64,000 nt of DNA, from contig NZ_CP097484.1 of assembly GCF_023546765.1 (NCBI RefSeq), forward strand, positions 5,380,501 through 5,444,500, written 5' to 3'. The stretch is from Methylobacterium tardum (GTDB taxonomy: Bacteria; Pseudomonadota; Alphaproteobacteria; Rhizobiales; Beijerinckiaceae). The notes beneath the pieces are model-generated. The model saw nothing but the letters and a program-made list of their open reading frames with translations, was not told the DNA's origin and did not search any database. The translations under genes and the position numbers were made by a program. Position 1 is the stretch's first letter. Each line of letters starts with the position of its first letter. Positions 37,418 to 46,304 of this stretch are shown here, one piece after another.

Positions 37418-39033
37418 CGCCGCCGCCGCACGGCGAACAGACCCTCGGGCCGGCGCTGCAGGAACAGGATGATGCCGACGAGCACGATCACCTTGGCGGC
37501 GACCGCGCCGGAGACCGGCTCGATCAGCACGTTGGCGCCGCCGACCCCGAGGGCCGCCACCAGTGTCCCGATGAGGCTGCCGACGCCGCCCAGCACCACG
37601 ACCATGAAACTGTCGGCGATGAAGCCGGAGCCCATGCCGGGATTGACGCTGTAGATCGGGCAGAGCGCCACCCCGGCGAGGCCGGCCAGCCCCGAGCCGA
37701 GCCCGAAGGCGAGGCGGTCGACCCGCCGGGTCGGCAGCCCGAGGCAGGCGGCCATGTCGCGGTTCTGGGTCACGGCGCGGATGTCGAGCCCGAGCGGGGT
37801 GCGGCGCAGGATCAGGAGCGTCAGGACGAGCGTCGCCGCCGCGAAGCCGATGGCGAACAGCCGGTTCCAGGTCATGACGAAGTCGGCGTAGAGCGGCACG
37901 CCGCCGCTGACATAGGCCGGCATGACGAATTGCAGGTTCTGGGTGCCGACCGTCACGCGGACGAGGTTCACCAGGAACAGGCTCACCGCCCAGGTGGCGA
38001 GCAGGCTCATCAGCGGCCGCCGGTAGAGGTGGCGCAGGATCAGCGCCTCGACCGCGATCCCCACCAGGGCGACCGCCGCGAACGCCACCGGAACGGCGGC
38101 GAGCAGGTACAGGTCGAGCAGGCCGGGGGCGAGGCGGCGGAAGGCCTCCTGCACGCCGTAGGTGGCGTAGGCGCCGAGCATGATGAACTCGCCCTGGGCG
38201 AGGTTGATCACGCCCATCAGCCCGAAGATGATCGCGAGCCCGGCCGCCGCCATGAACAGGATGCTGGCGAAGCTCAGGCCGTTATAGAAGACCGCGAGGC
38301 CGTCCCCGACCGCCACCGCCCGGGAGACCTGCGCCAGCCCCGCATCGAGCGCCGCCCGGAAGGCCGGGTCGGCGCTGTAGGCGGGATCGCCCTTGAGCGC
38401 CGCGAGCCGCGCCTGCGCGGCCCCGGACGGGCTCGCGGCCACGGCGGCGATCGCCGCCCGGCGCCGGGCCGGATCGGGCGACGACAGGGCGGCCGCATGG
38501 GCGAGGCCGGTGATCGTCCCCTTCAGCGCGGCATCCGTCTCCGCGTCGCGGGCCCGGTCGAGCACGGCCGCCGGGACGGTGGCGATGCGCCGCTCCAGAA
38601 CCGCCAGACCGGCGACGCGGGCGGCCGGATCCGGGCCGGTCAGCAGCGCGACGGTGCCGCGCGCGGTCTCCACGGCGGCGCGCTGGCGCAGGCCGAGGAC
38701 CGGCGCGCGCGCCTCCGCGGCCGGACGCGTCGCGCCGGTGAGCGCGTCGCGGCCCTCCGGCGCGCCCGGACGGCCGAGCAGGAGCGCGCCCTCCGCCGGG
38801 CAGGCCAGGCGGCGCTCGGCGAGCGCGCCGAGAAGGCCGCCGGCGAAGGCGAGGTCGTCGGCCGCCAGATCGCCGGCGGCCTGGACGAGGCCTTCGGCCC
38901 CGCGAACCTGCGCAGCGCCGTCGCCGCACAGATCCGCCGCGAAGGCCGCCCGGTCGAGGGGCGCGGCGGAGGCCGGAACCGTCAGCAGCGCGAGACAGCA
39001 GAGCGCCAGTAGCGCGCGGAGCGGATCAGCCAT
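37414..39033 (-). CDS. urtB: Urea-type ABC transporter permease UrtB
   Basis: The 539-residue protein begins with a signal-like segment and a periplasmic Ala-rich region of about 220 residues, the extended N-terminus typical of UrtB. The LivH-like permease domain follows after about residue 245, with GVINLAQGEFIMLGAYA, PLGLDIRAVTQNRDMAACLG and VVVLGGVGSLIGTLVAALG. The start overlaps the urtA stop by eight bases. The N-terminal region may bind UrtA or substrate. Confidence 0.94.
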   Translation of the reverse strand: MADPLRALLALCCLALLTVPASAAPLDRAAFAADLCGDGAAQVRGAEGLVQAAGDLAADDLAFAGGLLGALAERRLACPAEGALLLGRPGAPEGRDALTGATRPAAEARAPVLGLRQRAAVETARGTVALLTGPDPAARVAGLAVLERRIATVPAAVLDRARDAETDAALKGTITGLAHAAALSSPDPARRRAAIAAVAASPSGAAQARLAALKGDPAYSADPAFRAALDAGLAQVSRAVAVGDGLAVFYNGLSFASILFMAAAGLAIIFGLMGVINLAQGEFIMLGAYATYGVQEAFRRLAPGLLDLYLLAAVPVAFAAVALVGIAVEALILRHLYRRPLMSLLATWAVSLFLVNLVRVTVGTQNLQFVMPAYVSGGVPLYADFVMTWNRLFAIGFAAATLVLTLLILRRTPLGLDIRAVTQNRDMAACLGLPTRRVDRLAFGLGSGLAGLAGVALCPIYSVNPGMGSGFIADSFMVVVLGGVGSLIGTLVAALGVGGANVLIEPVSGAVAAKVIVLVGIILFLQRRPEGLFAVRRRR

Positions 39034-40252
39034 AGGGGCTGAACGGGACCGGCTTCGGGGCGTTCGGCGATTGCCAGAGGACGTCGAAGCCGCGCTTCTC
39101 GTTGACCGAGCCGATGAACACGCCGCGCGAGACGTAGTTGTTCTCGCCCGTCATGGTCAGCGTGTAGCCCGACGGGTCGTCGAAGCTGAGGCCCGCGAAG
39201 GCCTTGCGCACCTCCGGCACCGCGAAGGAGCCGGCCTTGGCGGCGGCGAGCGCCCAGAGATGGACGCTGTCATAGGCCGAGACCATCGGGTCGATCACCG
39301 TGTCGGCGCTGAACGGGACGTTCTTGGCCTTCACGTAGGCCGCCCAGTCGGCGAGGAACTTCTGGTTGCGCTCACCCTTGGCGGCCTGGAGATAGGCCCA
39401 GCAATTCAGGTGGCCGGCGAGCTTTCCGGTATCGAGCCCTTCGAGATCGGCCTCCACCATGTCGAGGCCGAGGATCGGCACGTCGGTGGCGCTGATGCCC
39501 TGGTTGGCGAATTCGCGCAGGAAGTCGGGGATCGAGGAGCCGACGACGGTGAGCACCACGATCGCCTGGCCGCCGGGCTGGCTGGCGAAGCTGCGGACCT
39601 GGTTCACCAGCGTCTGGAAGTTCGAGAAGCCGAACGGCACGTATTCCTCGCGCCACGCGCTCTCCGGGATGCCCTTGCTCTTCCAGTAGCCCTTGAGCTG
39701 CTTGTTGATCGTGCGCGGCCAGACGTAGTCCGAGCCGATCATGAAGAAGCGCTTCGCCCCGACCCCGTCCGGGCCCATCAGGTAATCGACCGCCGGCAGC
39801 ACGGAACTCGCGGGCGGCGAGTTCACGTAGACGACGTTCTTGGAGTTCTCGTCGCCCTCGAAGTGCAGCGGATAGAACAGCAGCCCGTCATTCTGCTCGA
39901 CCACCGGCAGCACCGACTTGCGCGACACGGAGGTCCAGCAGCCGAACAGGGCCGCGACCTTCTCCTGCTGGAGCATCTGCCGGCCGACCTGGGCATAGAG
40001 CGGCCAGTCCGAGGCGGGATCGGAGGTCAGCACCTCGATCTGGCGGCCGTTGACGCCGCCGCGCCCGTTGATCGCGTCGGCGGCCATGCGGACCACGTGG
40101 TTCAGCCGGCCCTCGAGATTGGCCATCGTGCCCGAGGACGAGAACAGGCAGCCGAGCTTGACGGTGTCGGCCGCGAAGGCCGGACGGATGAGGGCCGGGG
40201 CCGCGAGCAGCGCCGCCGTGCCCAAGACGCCGCGTCGCGTGAGATGCGTCAT
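39026..40252 (-). CDS. urtA: Urea-type ABC transporter substrate-binding protein UrtA
   Basis: The 408-residue protein starts with a twin-arginine-like signal (TRRGVLGTAALLAAPAL) with cleavage near residue 28. The mature part fits the periplasmic binding fold with KLGCLFSSSGTMA and GLLFYPLHFEGDEN, both typical of UrtA/AmiC-like amide and urea binders. The start at 40252 was preferred; ATG at 40270 is possible. It heads the operon urtABCDE-fmdA. The same layout is called fmdDEF in methylotrophs that use formamide and urea, so the ligand may be either. Confidence 0.92.
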   Translation of the reverse strand: MTHLTRRGVLGTAALLAAPALIRPAFAADTVKLGCLFSSSGTMANLEGRLNHVVRMAADAINGRGGVNGRQIEVLTSDPASDWPLYAQVGRQMLQQEKVAALFGCWTSVSRKSVLPVVEQNDGLLFYPLHFEGDENSKNVVYVNSPPASSVLPAVDYLMGPDGVGAKRFFMIGSDYVWPRTINKQLKGYWKSKGIPESAWREEYVPFGFSNFQTLVNQVRSFASQPGGQAIVVLTVVGSSIPDFLREFANQGISATDVPILGLDMVEADLEGLDTGKLAGHLNCWAYLQAAKGERNQKFLADWAAYVKAKNVPFSADTVIDPMVSAYDSVHLWALAAAKAGSFAVPEVRKAFAGLSFDDPSGYTLTMTGENNYVSRGVFIGSVNEKRGFDVLWQSPNAPKPVPFSPYG

Positions 40253-40610
40253 CGACCCCGAAGCTCCCATGGATGGATCGGCCGATTGTCGGCCGAGGTC
40301 CGGGAGACGGGAAGGTCAAAGAGGCTGCAGGCCGGCGCGGGCCTTGCGCATATTGGCGGCATTTGTGCGCGCCGCGGGCGGTTCTGGGCCGAGAACGTCA
40401 AAATTCTCGTATTGAGTCTCAACCCTGTGCCGCCCGGAACGTGATGACGGGAGGCCTGCATCCTGCGACGGCGTCGATCGAAAGCCGTGTCGGACCGCGC
40501 GCGGACGGCCGCGCCGGCCGGGGCGCCTCCAGCCGACGCCGCGCCGGCACGGAAGTGGCAGGGTGGCGCCGTCGCGGTCCGCCCCGGACCCGCGCACCGG
40601 GAGCGGCGGG
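40253..40610. other. Divergent promoter region between urtA and the amidohydrolase gene
   Basis: About 360 bases separate two divergent operons. The AT-richer stretch near 40340-40440 is the likely promoter area for both. I see no gene. A near-match to a sigma-54 element has the wrong spacing and was rejected. Confidence 0.5.
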
Positions 40611-41897
40611 ATGGACACGATAGCGGCGGTCGGCACGGCGGTCCGCGCACAACGCGGCCGGGTGGAGGCGCTGTTCGACGACCTCGCCCGGTGCGGCCGG
40701 ACCGATCCCGGGTTCACGCGGGCCTCCTACAGCCCGGAGGAGACCGAGGCGCACGCGGTGGTGACGCGCTGCGCCGCCGATCTCGGCCTCGCGATCGGGC
40801 GGGACGCGGCTGCCAACACCACGATGACGCTGCCGGGGCGGGACCGGGGACTGCCGCCGATCCTGATCGGCTCCCACCTCGACACGGTCGCTCACGGCGG
40901 CAATTTCGACGGCGCCGCCGGGGTGGTGGCCGGGCTCGCCGCCGTCGCGGCGCTCCGCGCGATGGGGCTGACCCCGGCGCGCGACATCACCGTCATGGGC
41001 ATCCGCGCCGAGGAGAGCGTCTGGTTCCAGGTCTCCTATATCGGCAGCCGGGCGGCCCTCGGAACCCTGCCGGACGGGGCGCTGGACGCTGCCCGGATCG
41101 ACAGCGGCCTCAGCCTCGCCGCCCACATCGCCCGGGAGGGCGGCGACCCGGAAGCGCTGCGCAGCGGCCCGCCCGCCCTCGCGGCCGCCGCGATCCACGC
41201 CTTCCTGGAGGTGCATATCGAGCAGGCGCCGAGCCTGGAGGAGGCGGGGATCCCGGTCGGCCTCTGCACCGGGATCCCCGGCAACGTCCGCTACCCCGAT
41301 GTCCGCATCGCCGGTCGCTACGACCATGTCGGAACGCCCCGCCGCTTCCGCCGCGACGCCGCCCTGGCCGGTGCGGAAATCGCCCTGGCCCTCGACAGGG
41401 TGTGGGCGGAGCACGAGGCGGCCGGCTGCCCGATGGCCGTCACCTTCGGCCGGTTCCACACCGATGCCGCGGCCCACGGCCTAACGACCGTCCCGGGCGA
41501 GTTCCGGTTCAGCCTCGACATGCGCGCCTACGCGGCCGAGGTGCTGGCGGATTTGGAGGCTGCGTTCCTGGCGGCCGTGACCGACGTGTCGGAGCGCCGC
41601 GGCGTCGCGGTGGCGCTCGGGCCCCGCGCCGAGGCGGGCGTCGGCGCGGTCTCGCCCGGGATCCGCGACGGGCTCGCGGCGGCGGCGGCGGCGCTCGGCA
41701 TCGCCACCCGGCCCCTCGGCAGCCCGGCCTCGCACGACGCCGCCGCATTCGCCAAGGCCGGCGTGCCGATGGCCATGCTGTTCGTGCGCAACGCCAACGG
41801 CAGCCACAACCCCGATGAGGCCATGGCGACCGACGACCTCCTCGATGCCGTCGCGATCCTCACCGCCTGGCTGGTGGCGGAGACCTGCGGCGGCTGA
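40611..41897 (+). CDS. Zn-dependent amidohydrolase (M20; N-carbamoyl-amino-acid/allantoate hydrolase type)
   Basis: The 428-residue protein has the binuclear zinc pattern GSHLDTVAHGGNFDGAAG at about 100-117, an acidic RAEES near 140, HIEQ near 205, and GRYDHVGTPRRFRRDA near 235, where the usual asparagine/alanine positions differ. A late H carries the metal site (GSHNPDEA). Family members remove carbamoyl groups from amino acids or ureides, releasing ammonia and carbon dioxide. The start at 40611 lacks a strong ribosome-binding site. It faces the PuuE-like gene, with which it may share a pathway. Confidence 0.9.
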   Translation: MDTIAAVGTAVRAQRGRVEALFDDLARCGRTDPGFTRASYSPEETEAHAVVTRCAADLGLAIGRDAAANTTMTLPGRDRGLPPILIGSHLDTVAHGGNFDGAAGVVAGLAAVAALRAMGLTPARDITVMGIRAEESVWFQVSYIGSRAALGTLPDGALDAARIDSGLSLAAHIAREGGDPEALRSGPPALAAAAIHAFLEVHIEQAPSLEEAGIPVGLCTGIPGNVRYPDVRIAGRYDHVGTPRRFRRDAALAGAEIALALDRVWAEHEAAGCPMAVTFGRFHTDAAAHGLTTVPGEFRFSLDMRAYAAEVLADLEAAFLAAVTDVSERRGVAVALGPRAEAGVGAVSPGIRDGLAAAAAALGIATRPLGSPASHDAAAFAKAGVPMAMLFVRNANGSHNPDEAMATDDLLDAVAILTAWLVAETCGG

Positions 41898-42052
41898 CGG
41901 CGGGCGCCCGCCAACCGGAAATGTGCGGCGTCAGGCGCCCGGCCGCGACCGGGTCGAGCATGATCGGCACCAGAGCCTGGACCCCGGTGAGGCCGGCCGG
42001 GCAGTCCGGCCGGGGCCGCGCCCTGGCGGCCCGCGTGAGGATTCGCGCCGTG

Positions 42053-42943
42053 TCAGCGGGCCTCGGCCGCCTGCGCCGTGACGTGGTCCGCGATGGCGCC
42101 GGCTGTGGTGAGCCAGATGTCGGCGCGCCGGTCGACGATGTGCTGGAGCGCCTGCCGCAGGGGCCGCAGCCGGTGCGGGCGCCCGACGATGTAGGGGTGG
42201 AGCGCGATGCCCATGACCAGGGGCGCGGCCCGCGCCTGCTCCAGCATCTCGCCGAAGGCGTCGACGATGGCATCGGCGAACTGGCGGCCCGTCTCCTTGC
42301 GGGCCACGATCGCGGGGATGTCGTTGAGTTCCTGCGGGTAGGGCACCGTCAGGATTCGGCCGCCGCCGCGCGTCGCGAACCAGGTCGGCTGGTCGTCGTG
42401 GTCCCAGTCGAGCAGGTAGCGGTAGCCGGCCTCGGCGAGGAGATCGGGCGTCACCCGCGATTGCGAGATCCACGGCCCGAGCCAGCCGGCCGGCGGGCGG
42501 CCCTCCTGCGCGGCGATCACCCGCGTCGTCTCGGCGATCAGCGCCCGCTCGGCGGCCTCGTCGAGGGTGCCCTGCCGCTCGGCGTTGGTCCGCCCGTGGC
42601 CGACGATCTCGTCGCCCCGCGCCCGGAACGCCTCGATCAGCCCGGGGCAGTCCCGGTAGAGGTTGCTGTTGACCAGCACGCTCGCCGGCATCGCCAGCTC
42701 GTCCAGCATCGCGGCGATCCGCCAGGCGCCGACCCGGTTGCCCCAGTCGCGCCACGCGTAGTTGAGCACGTCCGGCTGCGGGCCGCCCGGCGCGAGCTCG
42801 GCGCCCAGGCCCTCGCCGAACGCGAAGGTCTCGAGGTTCAGCCCGATATAGACGGCCAGCCGCTTGCCCTCCGGCCAATCGTAGACCGGCCGGTCGGGGA
42901 GGGCGCTGTAGCCGTAGCGGCCGTGTCCGGCATTCGTGTCCAT
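42053..42943 (-). CDS. Polysaccharide deacetylase family protein, PuuE-like
   Basis: The 296-residue protein has the NodB-like barrel with GLNLETFAFGEG and NYAWRDWGNRVGAWR at the front, HGRTNAE, GWLGPWISQS and LHPYIVGRP, patterns seen in the PuuE group that acts on ring amides such as allantoin, not on sugar. The start at 42943 lies 11 bases after the fused transporter gene, so it belongs to that operon. Together with the amidohydrolase it suggests uptake and ring opening of a ureide or hydantoin-like compound. Confidence 0.88.
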   Translation of the reverse strand: MDTNAGHGRYGYSALPDRPVYDWPEGKRLAVYIGLNLETFAFGEGLGAELAPGGPQPDVLNYAWRDWGNRVGAWRIAAMLDELAMPASVLVNSNLYRDCPGLIEAFRARGDEIVGHGRTNAERQGTLDEAAERALIAETTRVIAAQEGRPPAGWLGPWISQSRVTPDLLAEAGYRYLLDWDHDDQPTWFATRGGGRILTVPYPQELNDIPAIVARKETGRQFADAIVDAFGEMLEQARAAPLVMGIALHPYIVGRPHRLRPLRQALQHIVDRRADIWLTTAGAIADHVTAQAAEAR

Positions 42944-42953
42944 CAGGGCCCCC

Positions 42954-45422
42954 TTACGCCGCACCGAGATAGGCCGCTTCCAGCCCCTTGTCCGCCGACA
43001 GCTCCGCGGCGGTTCCGCGCGCGACGACCCGGCCCTGCTCCAGCACGTAGCCGCGGTCGGCGACCGTGAGGGCCAGCGCCGCCATCTGGTCGACGATCAG
43101 GATGGTGACGCCCTCGTCGCGCAGCTCGGCCACGGTGGCGTAGAGGGCGTTGATCATCGCCGGGGCGAGGCCGAGCGACGGCTCGTCGAGGAGCAGGATG
43201 CGCGGATGCGCCATCAACCCGCGGGCGATGGCCAGCATCTGCTGCTCGCCGCCGGAGAGCAGGCCCGCCCGGCTTGCCGAGCGGTCGCGCAGCCGCGGGA
43301 ACCGGTCGAGCAGGCGCTCCACCTCGGCCGGGTCGATCGGCGTCCCGCGCCCGAAGGCACCGAGGCGGATGTTCTCGACGACGGTGAGCTCCGGGAAGAC
43401 CTGCCGGCCCTCCGGCACCAGCACGAGGCCGCCGCGGGCGATCCGGTGCGCGGGCAGCGCGTCGATGCGCCGGCCGTCGAACACGACCGATCCCGCGACC
43501 GGGCGCAGCAGCCCCGCCAGCGCCCGCATGGCCGTGGACTTGCCGGCGCCGTTCGCGCCCAGCAGGGCGACGGTCTCGCCCGGCCGCACGTCGAGATGGA
43601 CGCCGTCGAGGACGGGCGCGGCGCCGTAGCCGGCGGTCAGGTCGAGGACCGAGAGGATCGCGTCCGCCGGACCCTGCCACGGCGCGCTCCGCGGCCGGGC
43701 CGGCGTGTCGGCGCCGCCGAGATAGGCGCGCAGGACCGCCGGGTCGCGCCGGATCTCGGCGGGCGTGCCCCGCGCGATCGGGCGCCCGGCATCCATGACG
43801 AGGATGTGGTCGGAGATGCCCATCACCAGCGGCATGTCGTGCTCGACCAGCACCACCGCGACGCCGCTGTCGGCGATCCGGCGGATCAGCCGGGCCAGCC
43901 GGTCGGTATCGGACCGCGACAGGCCGGCGGCGGGCTCGTCGAGGAGCAGCACCGCGGGGCTGCCGGCGAGCGCCCGGGCAATCTCCACGAGGCGCCGGTC
44001 GACATGGGGCAGCTCGGCGGCCGGGCGGTCGAGGGCGCCGCGGTAGCCGACGAAGGACAGGAGCGCGGTGGCGGTCCGGCGGTCCCCCGCGCGGGCGCGG
44101 CGCCACAGCCGGCCCGGCGCGAGGCCGAGGGCGACGTTGTCGACCACCGGCAGCGAGCCGAACAGGCGCGTGGTCTGGTAGGTGCGCGCGATGCCGGCCC
44201 GGGCGACGACGTGCGCGGGCCGGCCGGCGAGCTCGCGGTTTCCGAGCCGGATCGCCCCGGCGCTCGGGCGGTAGAAGCCCGAGACCATGTTGAGAACGGT
44301 GGTCTTACCGGCGCCGTTCGGGCCGATCACGCTGGTGACGGCCGCTGGCCGGGCGGTGAGGTCGACCCCCTCGGCCGCCGTGATGCCGCCGAAGCGGATA
44401 CCGAGCCCCTCGAGGACGAGGGCCTCACGCGCCGTCGCGCCGGGCAGCGGCGCGTCCCCACTCTCCGCGGCGGCCGGCGCGTCTCGGCCGCGGGGCAGCA
44501 GGCGAGCGAGGCTGCCGACCAGCCCCGAGGGCACCAGCCACAGCACCGCCAGGGTCGCGACGCCGAAGAACAGCAGGCGGTACTCGGCGAGCCCCGACAG
44601 CGCCTCCGGCAGCAGCACGGTGACGAGGGCGCCGAGGAGCGGGCCGAGCACCGTGCCGGCGCCGCCGACGATCACCGAGAGGACGAACAGGATCGACTGC
44701 GAGAACGGGAACGAGCTCGGCGCGATGAACAGCATCAGCGGCGGCAGGACAGCCCCCGCGAGGCCGGTCAGGGCCGCGGAGATCGCGAAGGCCAGGGTCT
44801 TCACCCGGACCGGATCGAAGCCCAGAGCCGCGGCCGCGACGTCGGCGTCGCGCACCGCGCGCATCGCCCGGCCGAGGCGGCTTCGGGCGAGGATGTCGAA
44901 CCCGGCGAGGCTGGCGCCGGCCGCGAGCACCGCCAGCACCGCGAGCCCGGCCGGCGAGAGTGACTCGCCGAAAAGCGTCGGCGCGTCGGTGACGACGAGG
45001 CCGTTCTGGCCGCCGGTCAGCGCGCCGCCCTCGATCAGCCCGTGCTCGACGATGAAGCCGAAGGCGATCGTCAGCATGGCGAGGTAGGGGCCCTTCACCC
45101 GCATCGCCGGCACCGCCACGAGGCCGCCGACGAGCGCCGCGACCAGGGCCGCCGCCGGGAGCGCCAGCCAGAAGCTGACGCCGTGGAGCGTCAGGATCGC
45201 GCTCGCGTAGGCGCCGATCGCATAGAAGCCGGCATGGCCGAAGGAGATCAGCCCGGTCAGGCCGAGGAGCACGTTGAGGCCGACGCCCGCCACCGTGGTC
45301 AGCGCCACGAGGGCGATCACGAAGTGGCTGTAGCCGGCGGTCAGCGCGACGAGGCCGAGCGCGGCGGCGGTGAGGCCGGCGATGCCGAGCCGCATCGCCG
45401 GGGCCGAGCGCAGGTACGGCAT
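42954..45422 (-). CDS. Branched-chain-type ABC transporter: permease-ATPase-ATPase triple fusion (LivM-LivG-LivF)
   Basis: One 822-residue frame carries a LivM permease (1-310), a LivG ATPase (335-570) and a LivF ATPase (590-822), joined by short Ala/Pro linkers. LivG has Walker A GPNGAGKTT at 367-375 and Walker B VLLLDEP at 491-497, but its signature is LPHVD at 471-475 in place of the usual Leu-Ser-Gly/Tyr-Gly-Gln. LivF has GANGAGKST, an intact LSGGEQ at 722-727 and the typical VDQM without a His. So one ATP site may be weak, as in asymmetric ABC proteins. It ends 11 bases before the PuuE-like gene. Confidence 0.9.
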   Translation of the reverse strand: MPYLRSAPAMRLGIAGLTAAALGLVALTAGYSHFVIALVALTTVAGVGLNVLLGLTGLISFGHAGFYAIGAYASAILTLHGVSFWLALPAAALVAALVGGLVAVPAMRVKGPYLAMLTIAFGFIVEHGLIEGGALTGGQNGLVVTDAPTLFGESLSPAGLAVLAVLAAGASLAGFDILARSRLGRAMRAVRDADVAAAALGFDPVRVKTLAFAISAALTGLAGAVLPPLMLFIAPSSFPFSQSILFVLSVIVGGAGTVLGPLLGALVTVLLPEALSGLAEYRLLFFGVATLAVLWLVPSGLVGSLARLLPRGRDAPAAAESGDAPLPGATAREALVLEGLGIRFGGITAAEGVDLTARPAAVTSVIGPNGAGKTTVLNMVSGFYRPSAGAIRLGNRELAGRPAHVVARAGIARTYQTTRLFGSLPVVDNVALGLAPGRLWRRARAGDRRTATALLSFVGYRGALDRPAAELPHVDRRLVEIARALAGSPAVLLLDEPAAGLSRSDTDRLARLIRRIADSGVAVVLVEHDMPLVMGISDHILVMDAGRPIARGTPAEIRRDPAVLRAYLGGADTPARPRSAPWQGPADAILSVLDLTAGYGAAPVLDGVHLDVRPGETVALLGANGAGKSTAMRALAGLLRPVAGSVVFDGRRIDALPAHRIARGGLVLVPEGRQVFPELTVVENIRLGAFGRGTPIDPAEVERLLDRFPRLRDRSASRAGLLSGGEQQMLAIARGLMAHPRILLLDEPSLGLAPAMINALYATVAELRDEGVTILIVDQMAALALTVADRGYVLEQGRVVARGTAAELSADKGLEAAYLGAA

Positions 45423-45426
45423 CGCG

Positions 45427-46296
45427 TCAGACCTTGTTGACCGCGGCGCGGCCGAGCAGGCCGTCGGGGCGCAGGGTGAGGGCCAGGATGATCACCGAGA
45501 ACACCACGAGCTGCGTGTAGGTCGAGCCGAGGGTCGCGGTGACGCCGGCCTCGACGAGGCCGTAGAGCAGCCCCGCCAGGATCACCCCGGTGGCGGAGCC
45601 GATGCCGCCGAGGATCGCCACCGCGAAGGCCTTGAGGCCGAACAGGGTGCCAAGCTCGGCCGAGACCGAGAACAGCGGCGCGATCAGCAGGCCCGCGATG
45701 CCGGCCAGCACCGCCGAGAGCGCGAAGGCGCAGGCCACGGTGCGGCGCACGTCGATCCCCATCAGGCGGGCGGCGTCGGCGTTCTGCGCCACGGCGAGCA
45801 GGACGCGGCCGAGATCGGTCCGGCGGAACACCGTGCGGATCGCGAAGGCGAGCGCGATCCCGACGACCGGAATCACGAGCTGCAGCGGGTAGATGCCGGT
45901 CCCGAGGATCTCCACCGGCTTCATCGCCAGCGGCGAGGGCAGGCTGCGCGGCTCCTTGCCGAAGGTGAACAGCACGGTGTTGTCGAGGACGATGCCGCCC
46001 GCCACCGTCGCGAGCAGCCACGCATCCGAGCCGCGCGCCACGAACGGGCGGACCAGCGCCCGCTCGACCACGAGGCCGAACAGGGCGCAGCCGGCGAGCG
46101 CCAGGACGATCGCCGCGGACATCGGCCAACCGAGGGTGACGCCGAGCGCGTAACCCAGGACCGCCCCCAGGGTGACGACGCTGCCCTGCGCGAAGTTCAC
46201 GGTCCCCGACACCGCGTAGGTCACGTGGAAGCCGAGGGCCACGAGCCCGTACATGCTGCCGAGGCCGAGGCCGCTGACGAGGATGGAGGTCAGCAT
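45427..46296 (-). CDS. Branched-chain-type ABC transporter permease LivH
   Basis: The 289-residue membrane protein has the LivH pattern with about eight hydrophobic segments, GTVNFAQGSVVTLGA and GGIGSATGVILAGLLYGLVE. It is encoded directly before the fused LivM-LivG-LivF gene, with only four bases between, so it supplies the second permease of that transporter. Confidence 0.92.
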   Translation of the reverse strand: MLTSILVSGLGLGSMYGLVALGFHVTYAVSGTVNFAQGSVVTLGAVLGYALGVTLGWPMSAAIVLALAGCALFGLVVERALVRPFVARGSDAWLLATVAGGIVLDNTVLFTFGKEPRSLPSPLAMKPVEILGTGIYPLQLVIPVVGIALAFAIRTVFRRTDLGRVLLAVAQNADAARLMGIDVRRTVACAFALSAVLAGIAGLLIAPLFSVSAELGTLFGLKAFAVAILGGIGSATGVILAGLLYGLVEAGVTATLGSTYTQLVVFSVIILALTLRPDGLLGRAAVNKV

Positions 46297-46304
46297 CGCC
46301 GGGC

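Noticed and set aside
40340..40445. Sigma-54 promoter (GGCAC, four bases, TTGA) before urtA
   Set aside because: Spacing between the two elements is one base too short, and the second element does not match TTGC.
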